This document shows positions 1-10,985 of a DNA stretch of 64,000 bases, one piece after another. The position numbers and the translations under genes are program-made. The notes beneath the pieces are model-generated. The model was not told the DNA's origin. It made no database searches and saw only the letters and a program-made list of their open reading frames with translations. The first letter of the stretch is position 1; each line of letters starts with the position of its first letter. This DNA comes from Mactra quadrangularis. Taxonomy: Eukaryota; Mollusca; Bivalvia; Venerida; Mactridae. The stretch covers positions 32,973,267 through 33,037,266 of the forward strand of contig CM046308.1 in assembly GCA_025267735.1 (NCBI GenBank), read 5' to 3'.

Positions 1-90
1 CAACTACCCTATACTTGGGACTTGTTTAATACCAGCCTCAGTACATATATACAGGTTACAATTTGCATCTATAGTAAGAATGGAAAAACA

Positions 91-331
91 GCCGCCCGGC
101 TGGTTCAGTTGGTAGCACGCAAGTCTACTGATCGAGGGGTTGTGGGTTCGATTCCTGGGCGGGGCATACTTTCATAGGGCTTGGTCATGAAATTATTTCT
201 ATGGACATTCTCCCTCCTACCAATGATTTTTAATTATGTAGGGCAGTTGTCAGTCACTGACAAAAGTATGCGCTTAGTAGTCGGTTAACAGCTAAATCCA
301 GAGATTTAAACCCAACAAAAACAAACAAACA
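91..331 (+). repeat. tRNA-derived SINE, copy 1, with target duplication
   Basis: The head has a tRNA-like A box (GGCTGGTTCAGTTGGTAGCAC) and B box (GTGGGTTCGATTCC). The body is AT-rich (TGAAATTATTTCTATGGACA..., AGTTGTCAGTCACTGACAAA) and the tail is AACAAAAACAAACAAACA. It is flanked by direct repeats AAGAATGGAAAAAC (76-89) and AAGAATGGAAGAAC (332-345), 13 of 14 identical, as expected of retroposition. It is not a tRNA gene, since the body continues far beyond the tRNA-like head. Confidence 0.85.
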
Positions 332-333
332 AA

Positions 334-3188
334 GAATGGAAGAACTGTAGTGAAAGTTTAAAATCAGCAAGATTAAAATATGTCTTGCTAACAGTTATAT
401 TATAAAATTTAACAATGAATACAATAAAATTGAGAAGTACTGTGCACTCAATTTAAAGAGTTAGGCTAACCAATGTGCAGTATCAGTAATAAATATTGAT
501 AATATAAAATAACACATGAGCCGACAGGGATCATAAAACAACCTGATTACATGAAATAATTGTTTATAAATTAAAAGACATTAAAGGACATTGTCCATAC
601 TAAAGCCTAGTTTTTAAAAAACAGTTATAAGTGTTGAATGATAAATAATATATGATATTTTGTAAAAATTAAAATAATATCAAATTTCAAAATATCTAAA
701 ATCAAAATCAAAATTGACTTTATTTTTTAACAAATTCGCCGTCAAGTAGATAAAATCCCCACTAAAACCAATAAATTTAAAATAAATTGTCTTTACAAAA
801 ATTTAATTCTTGCCCATTTAAGTTAACCGTTGTCACGATAGCTCGGCTTTAATGCAAAGACAAGGTAGTGTGCATAGTTTCATCGAATGTTGTAACCAAG
901 TTTCATTCATTAAAACCATAGAAAGGTTTCATTCATGAATTTATATCAACAAAATACCATAAGTTTCCAACTATCTCGAACTGCATAAATCAAACCTACA
1001 TAAAACAAGTTTTTTAAATCACTTATCATATCAATGGGTATTGATTAAATATCTTTAACTAGGTACAGTCTATGAGCTATGTCTATATAAAAACATGCTT
1101 AACTTGCGTTTTGGTTAGCAACTTAAGAATGTCCGAAGGAAGAAATTCATCAGTAAATATATGATCAGTACAAGACTAAATCCATTCAACTTAACCAGAT
1201 CCTGGGAAAATACATAGAAAAACTTGATTTCATACCAATATACTTATCAGATAAACAATTTTAGAATTTTCAAATTAATCTAATATGAGTCACTATCTAA
1301 AATTCATTTTTCATATACCCGGGTACCAGGTTACCTCGACAAATTTTTTTAATCAAAATATTAAATAAAACTAAAGGAGGGATTTACATGTGAATGCAGG
1401 GGTAGACCCAAATTCTTTCAATTTTTTTTCCAAAATTCAAAAATCGGGCGAAGTTAGAAAAAAATCTAGAAGGGGCCATTCATTAAGGTAGTATTTCTGA
1501 GTATATTACGTCAAAAAGAAATTGTTTTTTTTTTAATTATTGCACAATTTTTCGAAATCAAAATCCATTTGTATAATAAATTTTTAAATGAAGCTAGACA
1601 CCATTGACTCCAACCCCCTCCTACTCCTACCCCTCCCCCCACACAGCCCTGCCACCCCCTTACCCTGCACTCCTATCGTCCAATGATAAATCACACAAAA
1701 ATCTAGTGTATTGATAAATTAGACTTCAAGTATATACTTCAAACATATCACAATGTAATACAAAAATGTTATAAATGTCAATAAGATCTTATTTTCATCC
1801 CTCGTAAAATACACTGGAGCATGTTTTTTTTATTAGTTTTGTTTGTCCACATACCTTAATAAGACCAAGGTGGTCTCTAGATTTCATACCATACGAGGCT
1901 ATCAATATATTCCTTAAAAATGATTTCATTCATTTATAACTACAACAAAAGTTCTCATAAATGTACAACATTGCAAAAAGAATCAACAGTTTTTTTGTTT
2001 AATTTAATTTTAAATGAAAATTTGTAGACATTAAATTATTTTGGAGATCAAACTTCAGTAAAGTCATAACAATATTGCAGGAATTTACTATAAAACATGT
2101 CAGTTAGTCTCTGACACAATCATAGACTAAACAATATCAGCAATTCCAGTACAAACCCTATACATCTTACTTGTTCTGTTTATGATTGCAGTCATTTAAG
2201 TCTAAGCCTTAATACAATGCTTATTAGGAGGAACGTTTCATTACTAATAATATCTTATAGTTTAACTGTATCTCAACCAATCTAAAAATTATGCTACAGT
2301 ATAGTTCCATTATTAGATACATCAAAATACCGGTAGTTCCTTAGACCTTAGGTAGACTGAGCCTTAGATAACAATATTAGGATATGTAATATTTCATGCC
2401 AAATTATTTGATGAACTGTATTTTAAAACAGCAAAAATGATCTGCAAAATTTAAATGTCTAACAGAACAAACAAACACGAACTGTCCATGAAATAACCTT
2501 TCATGCAGAACCACCAAACATAAAAATTCCTTACCAGTTCAAGAAATGTGGACAGGAGAAGATGACAAGGTACCAATTTATGGTAAAATTAAGACATATA
2601 ATAATATTATATAAAATATAATACATAAAATAGCATTCCAAAAATGACAAAACTAACTATTAGGTTCTATTCATTCTTAATACATCAAGAATTTCGGAAT
2701 TTTATTTGAAGTGTTTCAGTCTTAGAATGAAGTATTACATTTACAATCTTTATGACAAATGTTTACTAAAACTGCACAAATACAAGCAAACAAAACTAAG
2801 AGGTGGACCTATACAACAGCTTATAATTATGTTTAACAAAGACTTAACTATGTTTTTATATGTACAAAACATGCATTGTACTCAAATATTTTGATAACTG
2901 AATATTCAAAATTGAACTGTATTGAAAAATTGTAAAAAATTGAATAATAAGCAAAATAAATTTCATTCCATTCCTAAGTTTGTTTTTTCAAAGACTGATG
3001 ACAAAAGAGTTAAATGTTCCTAGCAGTTAGACACAGTTAAATTTACCTTGATAAATAAAAGAGCATTCTGTCCAGAGTTCATACACTGACAAAAACCCAA
3101 TCTGAATATACAAAATACTTGATTTACTGAATAACATTCATAGATCTAAAGATCCTTTACTCAAAATAGTAATACAGTAAGGTCTACA
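334..3188. other. Non-coding, AT-rich
   Basis: No gene recognised. It contains a pyrimidine-rich C-tract at about 1608-1678 (CCCCCTCCTACTCCTACCCC). The one open frame (2706-2894) is AT-biased and resembles nothing. Confidence 0.6.
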
Positions 3189-3271
3189 ATTCGAGGGTTG
3201 CCTGCAAGACTGTAGTAAGTGCATTGCGTTAAAGAGCAAGTTACTACAGTCTTGCGGGAAACCAATGAATT
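3189..3271. repeat. Small fold-back element, copy 1
   Basis: Left arm GGTTGCCTGCAAGACTGTAG pairs with the right arm, which reads CTACAGTCTTGCGGGAAACC. The loop is about 20 bases (GTGCATTGCGTTAAAGAGCA). Almost the same sequence recurs at 6600-6685, so this is a dispersed repeat, not a chance hairpin. Confidence 0.75.
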
Positions 3272-3796
3272 AAGAACATCAAAATCCATGGTCTTTATAG
3301 AGAAACAGTCCTAATATTGGAACATTTTTCTCATCAATTTTAGCATTTGGAACTTAAAGACCATCATACGTACATCAAACAATTTTTGCAATATCCAATG
3401 TAAGGTCTTTATAGCAGAATCTGACTGTTAAATAGATTCTATATTCATAAAAGTACTCTTTAAAATTCTGTTTTAGTATGAACCATTTTGAATAAATAAG
3501 GCAATGGGAAATATTAAAATCCATACAACAAAGATGGCGCTTCATGTTGAAAATTTAGTGATGGAAAATGAGTTGAGTACTGGCATAGTCAGGCATAACA
3601 ATGGTTCAATGAACTGTACATCTTATAAGACTAAAAAACACTTAGGGCCTGTTGCCTAAGCATATCGCTACATAACACTTTGTGCCCTAGTACCCTTCTT
3701 ACACAGAAGGAAATAAGCATGTGATGTCAAATCAAAGATACCATGAGATGTAGGAAGGTGCAAAATAAAAATGAAACCAAATCATAAACCATTCAT

Positions 3797-4092
3797 TGTT
3801 TGTTTTTGTTGGGGTTTAACGCCGTAGCAACACGTTTAAAGTCATAAAGGCGGTCAGTCAACCTACTCACTCCTCCCGGAAAGGCTAAATCTCTGGATTT
3901 AGCTGTTAACCGACTACTTAGCGCATACTTTCGACAACTGCCCTACATAATTAAAAATCATTGGTAGGAGGGAGAATGGCCAAAGAAATAATTTCATGAC
4001 AAAGCTCCACGAAAGTGTGCCTGCCCGGGAATCAAACCCACAACCCCTCAATCAGTAGACTTGCGTGCAACCAACTGAGCTAGCCGGGCGGC
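3797..4092 (-). repeat. tRNA-derived SINE, copy 2 (full length)
   Basis: Reverse complement of the same family: ends in GCCGCCCGGCTAGCTCAGTT and carries the B box GTGGGTTTGATTCCCGGGC. It has the shared body (GAAATTATTTCTTTGGCCAT, GGTAGGAGGGAGAATGG on the plus strand) and an extra 3' segment with GACTGACCGCC and AACAAAAACAAACAA. It is longer than copy 1, so copy 1 lacks part of the 3' domain. Confidence 0.85.
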
Positions 4093-5239
4093 TTGTTATC
4101 AATTAAAATACAGTCACACATATATAAAAAAACATGTACTTTCATTTTAATAATAATTTGGCAAACCTTCAACATATACAATACACATACAAGATAAACA
4201 GTCCATAAAGTATGAATATTCATTTCGTGAAAATAAAGATTGCGCAATACCTAAACTTGCTGAATGTTTAACTAACTTGTGTTTTCTATCATTTAACTTC
4301 ATATGAACTAGTGTGTGGGCGTTGCTTTAAAGTGCCTTTAAAAGATTTTGAAGGGTAACATTGAATTAAAATACATATTTAAAAACAAATATAGATATAA
4401 ATATTTTAATTGATTGAAAAAAATTATATACAAGAATTTCATTGTGTCAGAATGTCGACTAGAGGACTACACTACATAATGAATGGTTTTCACAGAAATT
4501 CTGGATGGAATTTAAGCAATTCAGCAATCTTCTAACAACCACTTTAAGGTATGTGAACAATTAAACAGTACTATATCAATAGGCAATAATTTCCAACCCA
4601 AGTTAAAGATAAGAGTTTAGTTAAACACTTTCTGAAGTGGAACAAGAAATTTAATTCATTCTTAGGTTCATGAATTACATAGTGTTTAAACTATACCAAA
4701 GTAAACTTATCCGGTATTTTAAAAATGGCCGACTTCAAAACAGCTGATCATGTGAGGCCCAATACAGGGTATAACTCACCTAGTTCAATAAAATTTGAAT
4801 ATTTCAATAAAACTGAACACTGTTTTATTGAAAAGGAGTGTTACAAATTTAGATAGTGGGTATGAATACATATCATTTTAATTCAGTTAAAAGATATACT
4901 CAGGGTTTAAATAGTAAATATCTAAGGTTCAATACTAAATACAAAGTGAGATATATACATCAAAGAAAGATAAATAAATTTATCGAACATTGGTTACAGT
5001 GTGACTCGTACATTATCAATCTAGACTGATAATGAATAGGCAACATTTACATATACATATGACAACAAAACATTACATTACAATGCAAGAAAATGTGACA
5101 TAAAATGTGACAGTATTATAATTGATATTACAATCCAGACACTAAAGCGTAAGTTAGCAGCAACACAAGTGTAACATTGTGGCATAACAACGTAATATAT
5201 TAAAACATATCAGACTTTACAACACAATGCATTAAATTT
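4093..5239. other. Non-coding, AT-rich
   Basis: No gene, RNA or repeat recognised. Grades into the ACATGAAAGTGTGAC repeat region at its right end. Confidence 0.55.
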
Positions 5240-6075
5240 GGCATTACATTGTAATACATGAAAGTTTGTTAAAAACATCACAATACATGAAAGTATGACT
5301 ATTACATCACAATTAATACATAAAATTGTGATGTCAAATACATCACATGAAAGTTTGGCATAGCATCTACAACATACATGAATGCTTGACCATTACATTA
5401 CAATACATGAAAGTGTGTTCCCAAACAAAAAACATGAAAGTGTAACATAACAACACAATACATGAAAGTGTGATCAAAAACACAATACATGAAAGTGTGA
5501 CAACAATACATACATGAAAGTGTGATCCAAAACACAATACATGAAAGCTTCATATTACATCACAATACATGAAATTGTGACACCAAATACAACACATGAA
5601 AGTTCAGCATTACATCACATTACGTAAGAGTGTGACACCAAACACATCACATGAAAGTTCAGCATTATATCAAATACATAAATATTTGACAATGACATGA
5701 CAATACATGAAAGGTGACACCAAATACATAACATGAAATTGAGACATAACAAGACAATACATGAAAGAGTGATCCAAAGCATAATACATGAAAGTTTGGT
5801 ATTACATCATGATACATTAAAGTGTGACATCAAACACATCACATGAAAGTTTGGAATTACATCATGATACATTAAAGTGTGACATCAAACACATCACATG
5901 AAAGTTTGGAATTACATCATGATACATTAAAGTGTGACATCAAACACATCACATGAAAGTTTGGAATTACATCATGATACATTAAAGTGTGACATCAAAC
6001 ACATCACATGAAAGTTTGGTATTACATCACAATACATGAACATGTGGCCGTTACATCACAACAAATGAATGTATA
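5240..6075. repeat. Minisatellite built on ACATGAAAGTGTGACA units
   Basis: The whole stretch is made of degenerate repeats of ATACATGAAAGTGTGA and CATCACATGAAAGTTTGG. The most regular part (5811-6030) has four near-identical 55-bp units starting with GATACATTAAAGTGTGACAT at 5811, 5866, 5921 and 5976. Regular copies sit next to divergent ones, as after recent local amplification. Confidence 0.85.
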
Positions 6076-7249
6076 ACATAACACAACACATGAAATTTGA
6101 CATTACAATATAATGTTGAGCTATTATATCATTTTATTGGTGATTATTGAATATCTATGATAATAATGATTTAAAACAATCTCATTTACTAGACCAAAAA
6201 ACTTAACTCCTTTTTGCTATCAACTAAGAAAATACGTAATGAGGTAAAAACAGCCCCTTAAGCTACAACACTTATTTTTTAAAGCAATTATTGAATGATC
6301 AATGATAATATATACATTTAGATTATTTGGTTGAATGGAAATCTATAATTGACATGGAGGGGGGACTATCAGTGGGTACATCAATATAATAACTTGACAA
6401 AAAAGCCTAATAAAAATGATAAGATTGAAATATCTAAACTATGCATGTATGTATGTAACAGTGACTGACATATTTTTTCCCCTCTATTTAAATAGTCGAG
6501 AACTAAGAAAGAGAGGGATCAGTTGTTTAAAGGTAATGATAATATAAAATACAATAAAATTCCAATGCCATCAAATTTGTTGAATCTGAAGTAAAGATTA
6601 AATTTCGAGGGTTGCCCGCAAGACTGTAATAAGTGTATTGTGTTTAAGAGCGAGTTACTACAGTCTTGCAGGCAACCCTCAATTTATTTAAGTTTTACAT
6701 TATTAGAGAGCCAAATAAGGACATCAGTTTATCCCAATGTAACCATCGTTCCAAGGATATACCAGGCTTAGTATCTCATCCTATGATAGAAACTGTTAAT
6801 TTTCTAATATTAAAGATTACAGTTCTATAGAATCAAGGCTTATAGGAGCCAATTTCATCTTAAGGAGGCAGTGTTTGAAGTCAGACCATGATCTATAACC
6901 AAGGCAGAATAGAAGTGCATTCAAATTTCTCAACCATTTCCCCCCTTCCCAAGATTTTAAAGCAAAAAAGGGACTATAGTAAGTTATTTCCCCTTGTATA
7001 CTCTTCAAATAGGTTGGTCCTATTATTTAGATTACTCGGATTTAACCCTTACTTTTTAATGTCAATTTGCTAAAATAAATCTTAAATAACTTTTTGCAAA
7101 TCATTTAATTTGTTTGAAATTCAAGCTACATATTTTTAGGGTAAAGAACTATTTAAATTTCATCACTTCTGGTAATATCTTAATTAACAAGAAAGATATT
7201 AGATGAAATATTTTGTTATCCTTACATTTTTATATTTTATTAATTGTTA
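6076..7249. other. Non-coding, apart from the fold-back element
   Basis: No gene recognised. Short overlapping open frames at 6817-7073 on both strands have no similarity and no coding bias that I can see. Confidence 0.5.
6600..6685. repeat. Small fold-back element, copy 2
   Basis: Inverted arms of about 31 bases (core GGGTTGCCCGCAAGACTGTA on the left; TACAGTCTTGCAGGCAACCC on the right) around a loop of about 24 bases. It has the same loop content as copy 1 (GTATTGTGTTTAAGAGCGAG). The size, about 86 bp, is that of a minimal MITE or a pre-miRNA-like hairpin. Confidence 0.8.
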
Positions 7250-7500
7250 TCCACCTGAAGAAGACCTATGTCAAAACGAGTAGTGGAATAAATTATTTCA
7301 ATTGGAGTATGTCTTCCTTATTCCAACACAGTTATCCTTACATAGAAATTCAATGATAAAATCTGAGGATTCTAACTGTAAGGACCTTAGTCTAACTTAC
7401 AATTGGTAAGTAGGTCCTTACAGTTAGAATCCTCAGATTTTATCATTGAATTTCTATGTAAGGATAACAGTGTTGGAAAAAGGATTGCTTCAGATTTTAT
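7250..7500. mobile_element. Fold-back palindrome next to a Penelope-like 3' motif
   Basis: At 7253-7290 CACCTGAAGAAGACCTATGT followed by CAAAACG resembles the CTGAAGAAGGCxxxxGGCCGAAACG motif at the ends of Penelope-like retroelements (from memory). Immediately after come inverted arms of about 66 bases (7321-7387 and 7412-7477) with only two or three mismatches. The central spacer of 24 bases holds a nested CTTAC AATTG GTAAG stem. The arms begin TTCCAACAC and meet at GTAAGGACCT. No reverse transcriptase is present, so the element is at most a remnant. Confidence 0.6.
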
Positions 7501-9129
7501 CAGGAAAAGATAACTGACTAAAGTCCCTTATTCTCTTAATATTGAATATTTCCATTGAAAACTCTATAGCACAGATGTGCCCTACTTCACATATTTCAGG
7601 GACAAAACAATACAATGAAAACCATAATATGCTTATACCACATAAAACTATAAATATACATATTGCATAATTATAATTAATTTAAAATAAAAGTTGGCTA
7701 ATTATAAATATGATAATTTCATAGCATTGTTGAAATCAAAGACAAAAGTTTAAAAACAAAGTACAAAAAGTTAACATAACTTATTAATGAAAGTCTAAAT
7801 TCTAACAGGCCATCATATCATGTAGACAGCTATGTAACTATGTATGTCACAAATTTGACATATTTCAACAGCATTTTGACAATACACATTATTAATATTA
7901 CTAAAATAATTAAAGAACTAAGACATTTACTACAGTCTGAAGTTTAGCATATTATGTCTGAACAAGATGTCACTATATAATAATATACCAGGTAATAGTC
8001 AGTAGAATATGATAATTTCACAGGCTGTGAAAAGCAGAAAGATGAGAAAACAGCACAAAATTTTTTAGTCTGTTTTTTTTTTTTTTTTTGGTTAACTGCA
8101 TTAACACATTGTATAGGTCATATAACGGCAGTCAGTCAACATACTCACTCTTCCTGGAAATCTCTGGATTTAGCTGTTAAATAACTACTAAGCACATACT
8201 TTCATCAGTGACTGACAACTGCCCTACATAATTAAAAATCATTGGTAGGAGGGAGAATGGCTGTAGAAATAATTTCATGACCAAGCTCCACGAAAGCAGT
8301 GCCTTGTTACAGTGCCCTGGAATTCTGAGGATCCCAAAACGTTTGAAGAAATACCAGAGATTCTTTAAGTTGGAGATTCTGTCAGGTTTCTGATCCTAGT
8401 AACTTGCTCATATACTGGTCAAACTCACTAAAGCTCAAACTTATGACTCTAGCAATGAAAGTTTAGTGATTATATTAGTTAGCATAGTTAACCATTCCAC
8501 CATCGGTACCGACCCATTAAACTACAGTAGCATGGATCTAGTCAACAACAGTAGCTTGGTATTGACTCAGAACATAAGTAGAATTAACTAGAACTGCCAC
8601 CAGTGGCGAAAATACCCCCGCAACAGCAACATTTCAAGATAAAAGCAAGTCAACATTGTGGAAGTCCAAAAGGGTAAATGTTGTAAGAAGCATAAAAACC
8701 ATGAAAAGAATAGGATGCAAAAATCAAATTGGAAATAAACAGCAAATTACAGTGTAATTCACTATAGATTTATGAAAAAGCAAAATGAACAGAGTTGTCA
8801 TATGTCAAATGATTTTTTACATGAAAATGAACACCATTTGGTCATTATGAATGTAAAGTGGAACAACAGACAAAGAGTGATCACATTTAAACTCATCATG
8901 AGTATGTTGTAACCAGAAGAGCAAAATGTAGAATGTGTTTGTAATTTTTGATAAATAAGTAAAAAATAAGGCAATTGCAAAAATGGTAGTCAGCAATGTA
9001 CACAATTTAAATCAAACAATTAGTATTTACAATATCTTGTATCAAGAATTTCACAAATACCCCATAAGAAAGCTTAAATTACCGATCATTATTTTCACAG
9101 AAGTAAAGTTAAAATAATATCTAAAATCT
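7501..9129. other. Non-coding, AT-rich (outside the SINE)
   Basis: No gene recognised. The two overlapping minus-strand open frames at 8798-9005 are unlike any family known to me. Confidence 0.5.
8071..8305 (-). repeat. tRNA-derived SINE, copy 3 (5' truncated)
   Basis: Begins on the plus strand with a 19-base T run (the A tail). It then has GGCAGTCAGTCAACATACTC, ATCTCTGGATTTAGCTGTTA and CATTGGTAGGAGGGAGAATG, all shared with copy 2. The tRNA-like head is missing. Confidence 0.8.
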
Positions 9130-9246
9130 CATGTAGCTATAACGCCAATCAGCCATTATGAATTTGATAAAATATCAATACATCAAAAAAAAAGTTCAAC
9201 AATAAGAATTTGATAAAAATAGCAGTACATAATAGACTTCAGCAAG

Positions 9247-9866
9247 TCAAAATGGCAAACAATGTGGAATAATGCTATATTTAATAAGTTACATGACATA
9301 AAGCCATAAACCCTTGATTCATCTTCGTCAATAATTTTTGCTAATCAATGAGATAAATAGTTACTATGAGATGTAGAATTGGTCATACTATATTAACACA
9401 TTCATACCTTCTCAAAAGAAAGAAAGCACCTAAATGTATACCATGTGACGAGCATTTCAATGTCAAATACGTTCTCCTTGACTGCCAGGATCTTAAATAC
9501 ATCCGTGACAAACATTTTAAAGTTAACTCACTTAAAGAACTTTTTGAGTCTGTACCATCATATGCGATACTTAACTTTTTGAAGAAATAAATGTATATAA
9601 TAAGATACAGAGCTTTACATCATTAATATTGATTTAATAAATAGTATCATTGATTGCTTTCGACGTGATATGACCTTTTTGTGTTGGTGCACCGTAAAAC
9701 CAAAATAAAACCAAACAATACTTGACAGAAATAAATGTTTATCAATATAGGACGTAAAATCTTCATTATCTATTGAAGTAATAGTATCATCAATTGTTTT
9801 CGGCGTAATATGACCTTTTTGCATTAATAAGCCGTAAAATCCAATAAATCAATCAATAAATCAATC
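9247..9866 (+). mobile_element. 5'-truncated non-LTR retrotransposon (LINE) 3' end
   Basis: Flanked by a perfect 13-bp direct repeat, AGACTTCAGCAAG, at 9234-9246 and 9867-9879. The upstream part reads KWQTMWNNAIFNKLHDIKP before breaking. After frame loss, 9366-9590 is open and reads MRCRIGHTILTHSYLLKRKK, then a CIPCDEHFNVKYVLLDC block, ending FLKK. This is the C-terminal signature of I/Jockey-like LINE ORF2 proteins (RLRIGHTRLTHSYLL, CxxC...VKHILLDC). The 3' untranslated region ends in AATCAATCAATAAATCAATC. Confidence 0.88.
9366..9590 (+). pseudogene. LINE ORF2 C-terminal remnant
   Basis: 74 codons of the end of a LINE ORF2 protein, with the RIGHTxLTHSYLL motif and a CxxC(x)nH-type knuckle. 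The ATG is internal to the old frame and the upstream sequence carries frameshifts and stops. A tandem duplication follows in the 3' untranslated region: AGTATCATTGATTGCTTTCG and AGTATCATCAATTGTTTTCG, about 138 bp apart. Confidence 0.85.
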
Positions 9867-10839
9867 AGACTTCAGCAAGAAGAAATTGGTGATGAAATAA
9901 GCTTACTATACAGTTATTTAAACAAAGTCAAAATGGCTGCCAGTCTGCCATAATGAATTTGTATCCTAAGTAAATCCATGTACAAGTCAACTACATCAAT
10001 AAAGACTTTGGAGCGAAATTTGGATAAAATTGAGTAAAAAAACACATACATGTACTATACAGTAATTTAAATAAAAATTCAAGATGGCTGCCAGTCAGCC
10101 ATATTGAATATAAATTGATGAAGAATGGTCATCCTGATCAACTGTATTAGTGAGACCTTGTATGCAATTTCTTTTCAAAATATGTATGGTAATAAGTCAA
10201 AATAAGACTGTATTAATTTAGAAAAAGGACGACAGCCAGTCCGCCATTTTGAATTGGAATTGAGTTAAAGTGTATGTACACATCAACTGTGAACGCCTGT
10301 GCAAAATTCTATCTAAATTAGTTGAGAAATAAGCATACAGTAATTAAACAAAATTAAAAAGAATTCAAGATGGCCGCGAGTCAGCCATTTTGAATTTGGA
10401 ATTGATATAAAGTGTATGTACACATCAAATGTAAACGCCTGTGCAAAATTCTATAAAATAAAAAAATAAAAAATCTGTTCAGAAATAAGCATGCAGTTAT
10501 TAAATTAAATTAAAAAAATCAAGATGGCCGCAAGTCGGCCATTTTGAATTGGAATTGATATAACATGCATATAACATCAACTGTAAACGCCTGTGCAAAT
10601 TCTATAAAATAAAATAAGACAAGAAAAAAATCTATTTAGAAAAAAGCATACTATACAGTTATCAAATTAGATTTAAAATATATAACACCATTAAATATTT
10701 TAAACAAGTGAGATATGTTTCCATAGTTACATGAGTTTTGTATACACCATTAAGTCATGGTATATAACAGCTTCTATTAAAATACATTAAGAAATAAACA
10801 TACTACAAATGTATTAATTTTTTGGGACAGACCACATAT

Positions 10840-10985
10840 CCAACCAACCAACCAACCAACCAACCAACCAACCAACCAACCAACAAACCAACCAACCAAC
10901 CAACCAACCAACCAACCAACCAACCAACCACCAGGGTGATTCCAGTATACCCCCGAAAACTTCGTTTGCGGGGGTATAATTAAGA
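10840..10985. mobile_element. (CCAA)n tract plus terminal hairpin: 3' end of a second pearl-like element
   Basis: About 90 bp of CCAA repeats (10840-10928) is followed 20 bases later by a hairpin. TATACCCCCG pairs with CGGGGGTATA around AAAACTTCGTTTG. This is the same order (4-bp-type microsatellite, short spacer, CG-rich hairpin ending in GTATAA) as the right end of the element at 34.6-38.4 kb. No left part was recognised. Confidence 0.55.

Larger units (their letters stand above)
9130..10680. repeat. Tandem array of about 150-bp units with a palindromic CAAGATGGCCGC core
   Basis: Six units, recognised by (C/T)GCCATTTTGAAT at 9151, 9946, 10097, 10242, 10383 and 10537. The spacing is 141-162 bp once the LINE insertion is removed. 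Each complete unit has an inverted repeat: TCAARATGGCYGC, a short loop, then a GNCNGCCATTTTGAA arm. Later units share GTATGTACACATCAACTGT and AACGCCTGTGCAAAATTCTA. Confidence 0.8.

Noticed and set aside
91..165. Possible tRNA gene.
   Set aside because: A and B boxes are present but no proper acceptor stem; the sequence continues into a SINE body with an A-rich tail and target duplication.
2528..2580. Strong-looking minus-strand donor AACTG|GTAAGG.
   Set aside because: The adjacent frames are short or stopped and no acceptor lies upstream.
3046..3100. Minus-strand 54-base candidate exon with fair acceptor (TATATTCAG) and donor (AAG|GTAAAT).
   Set aside because: None of its frames resembles the MICU EF-hand region; too short to support alone.
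5240..6075. CRISPR-like regular repeat array.
   Set aside because: Units abut directly with no unique spacers, in an animal genome: a minisatellite.
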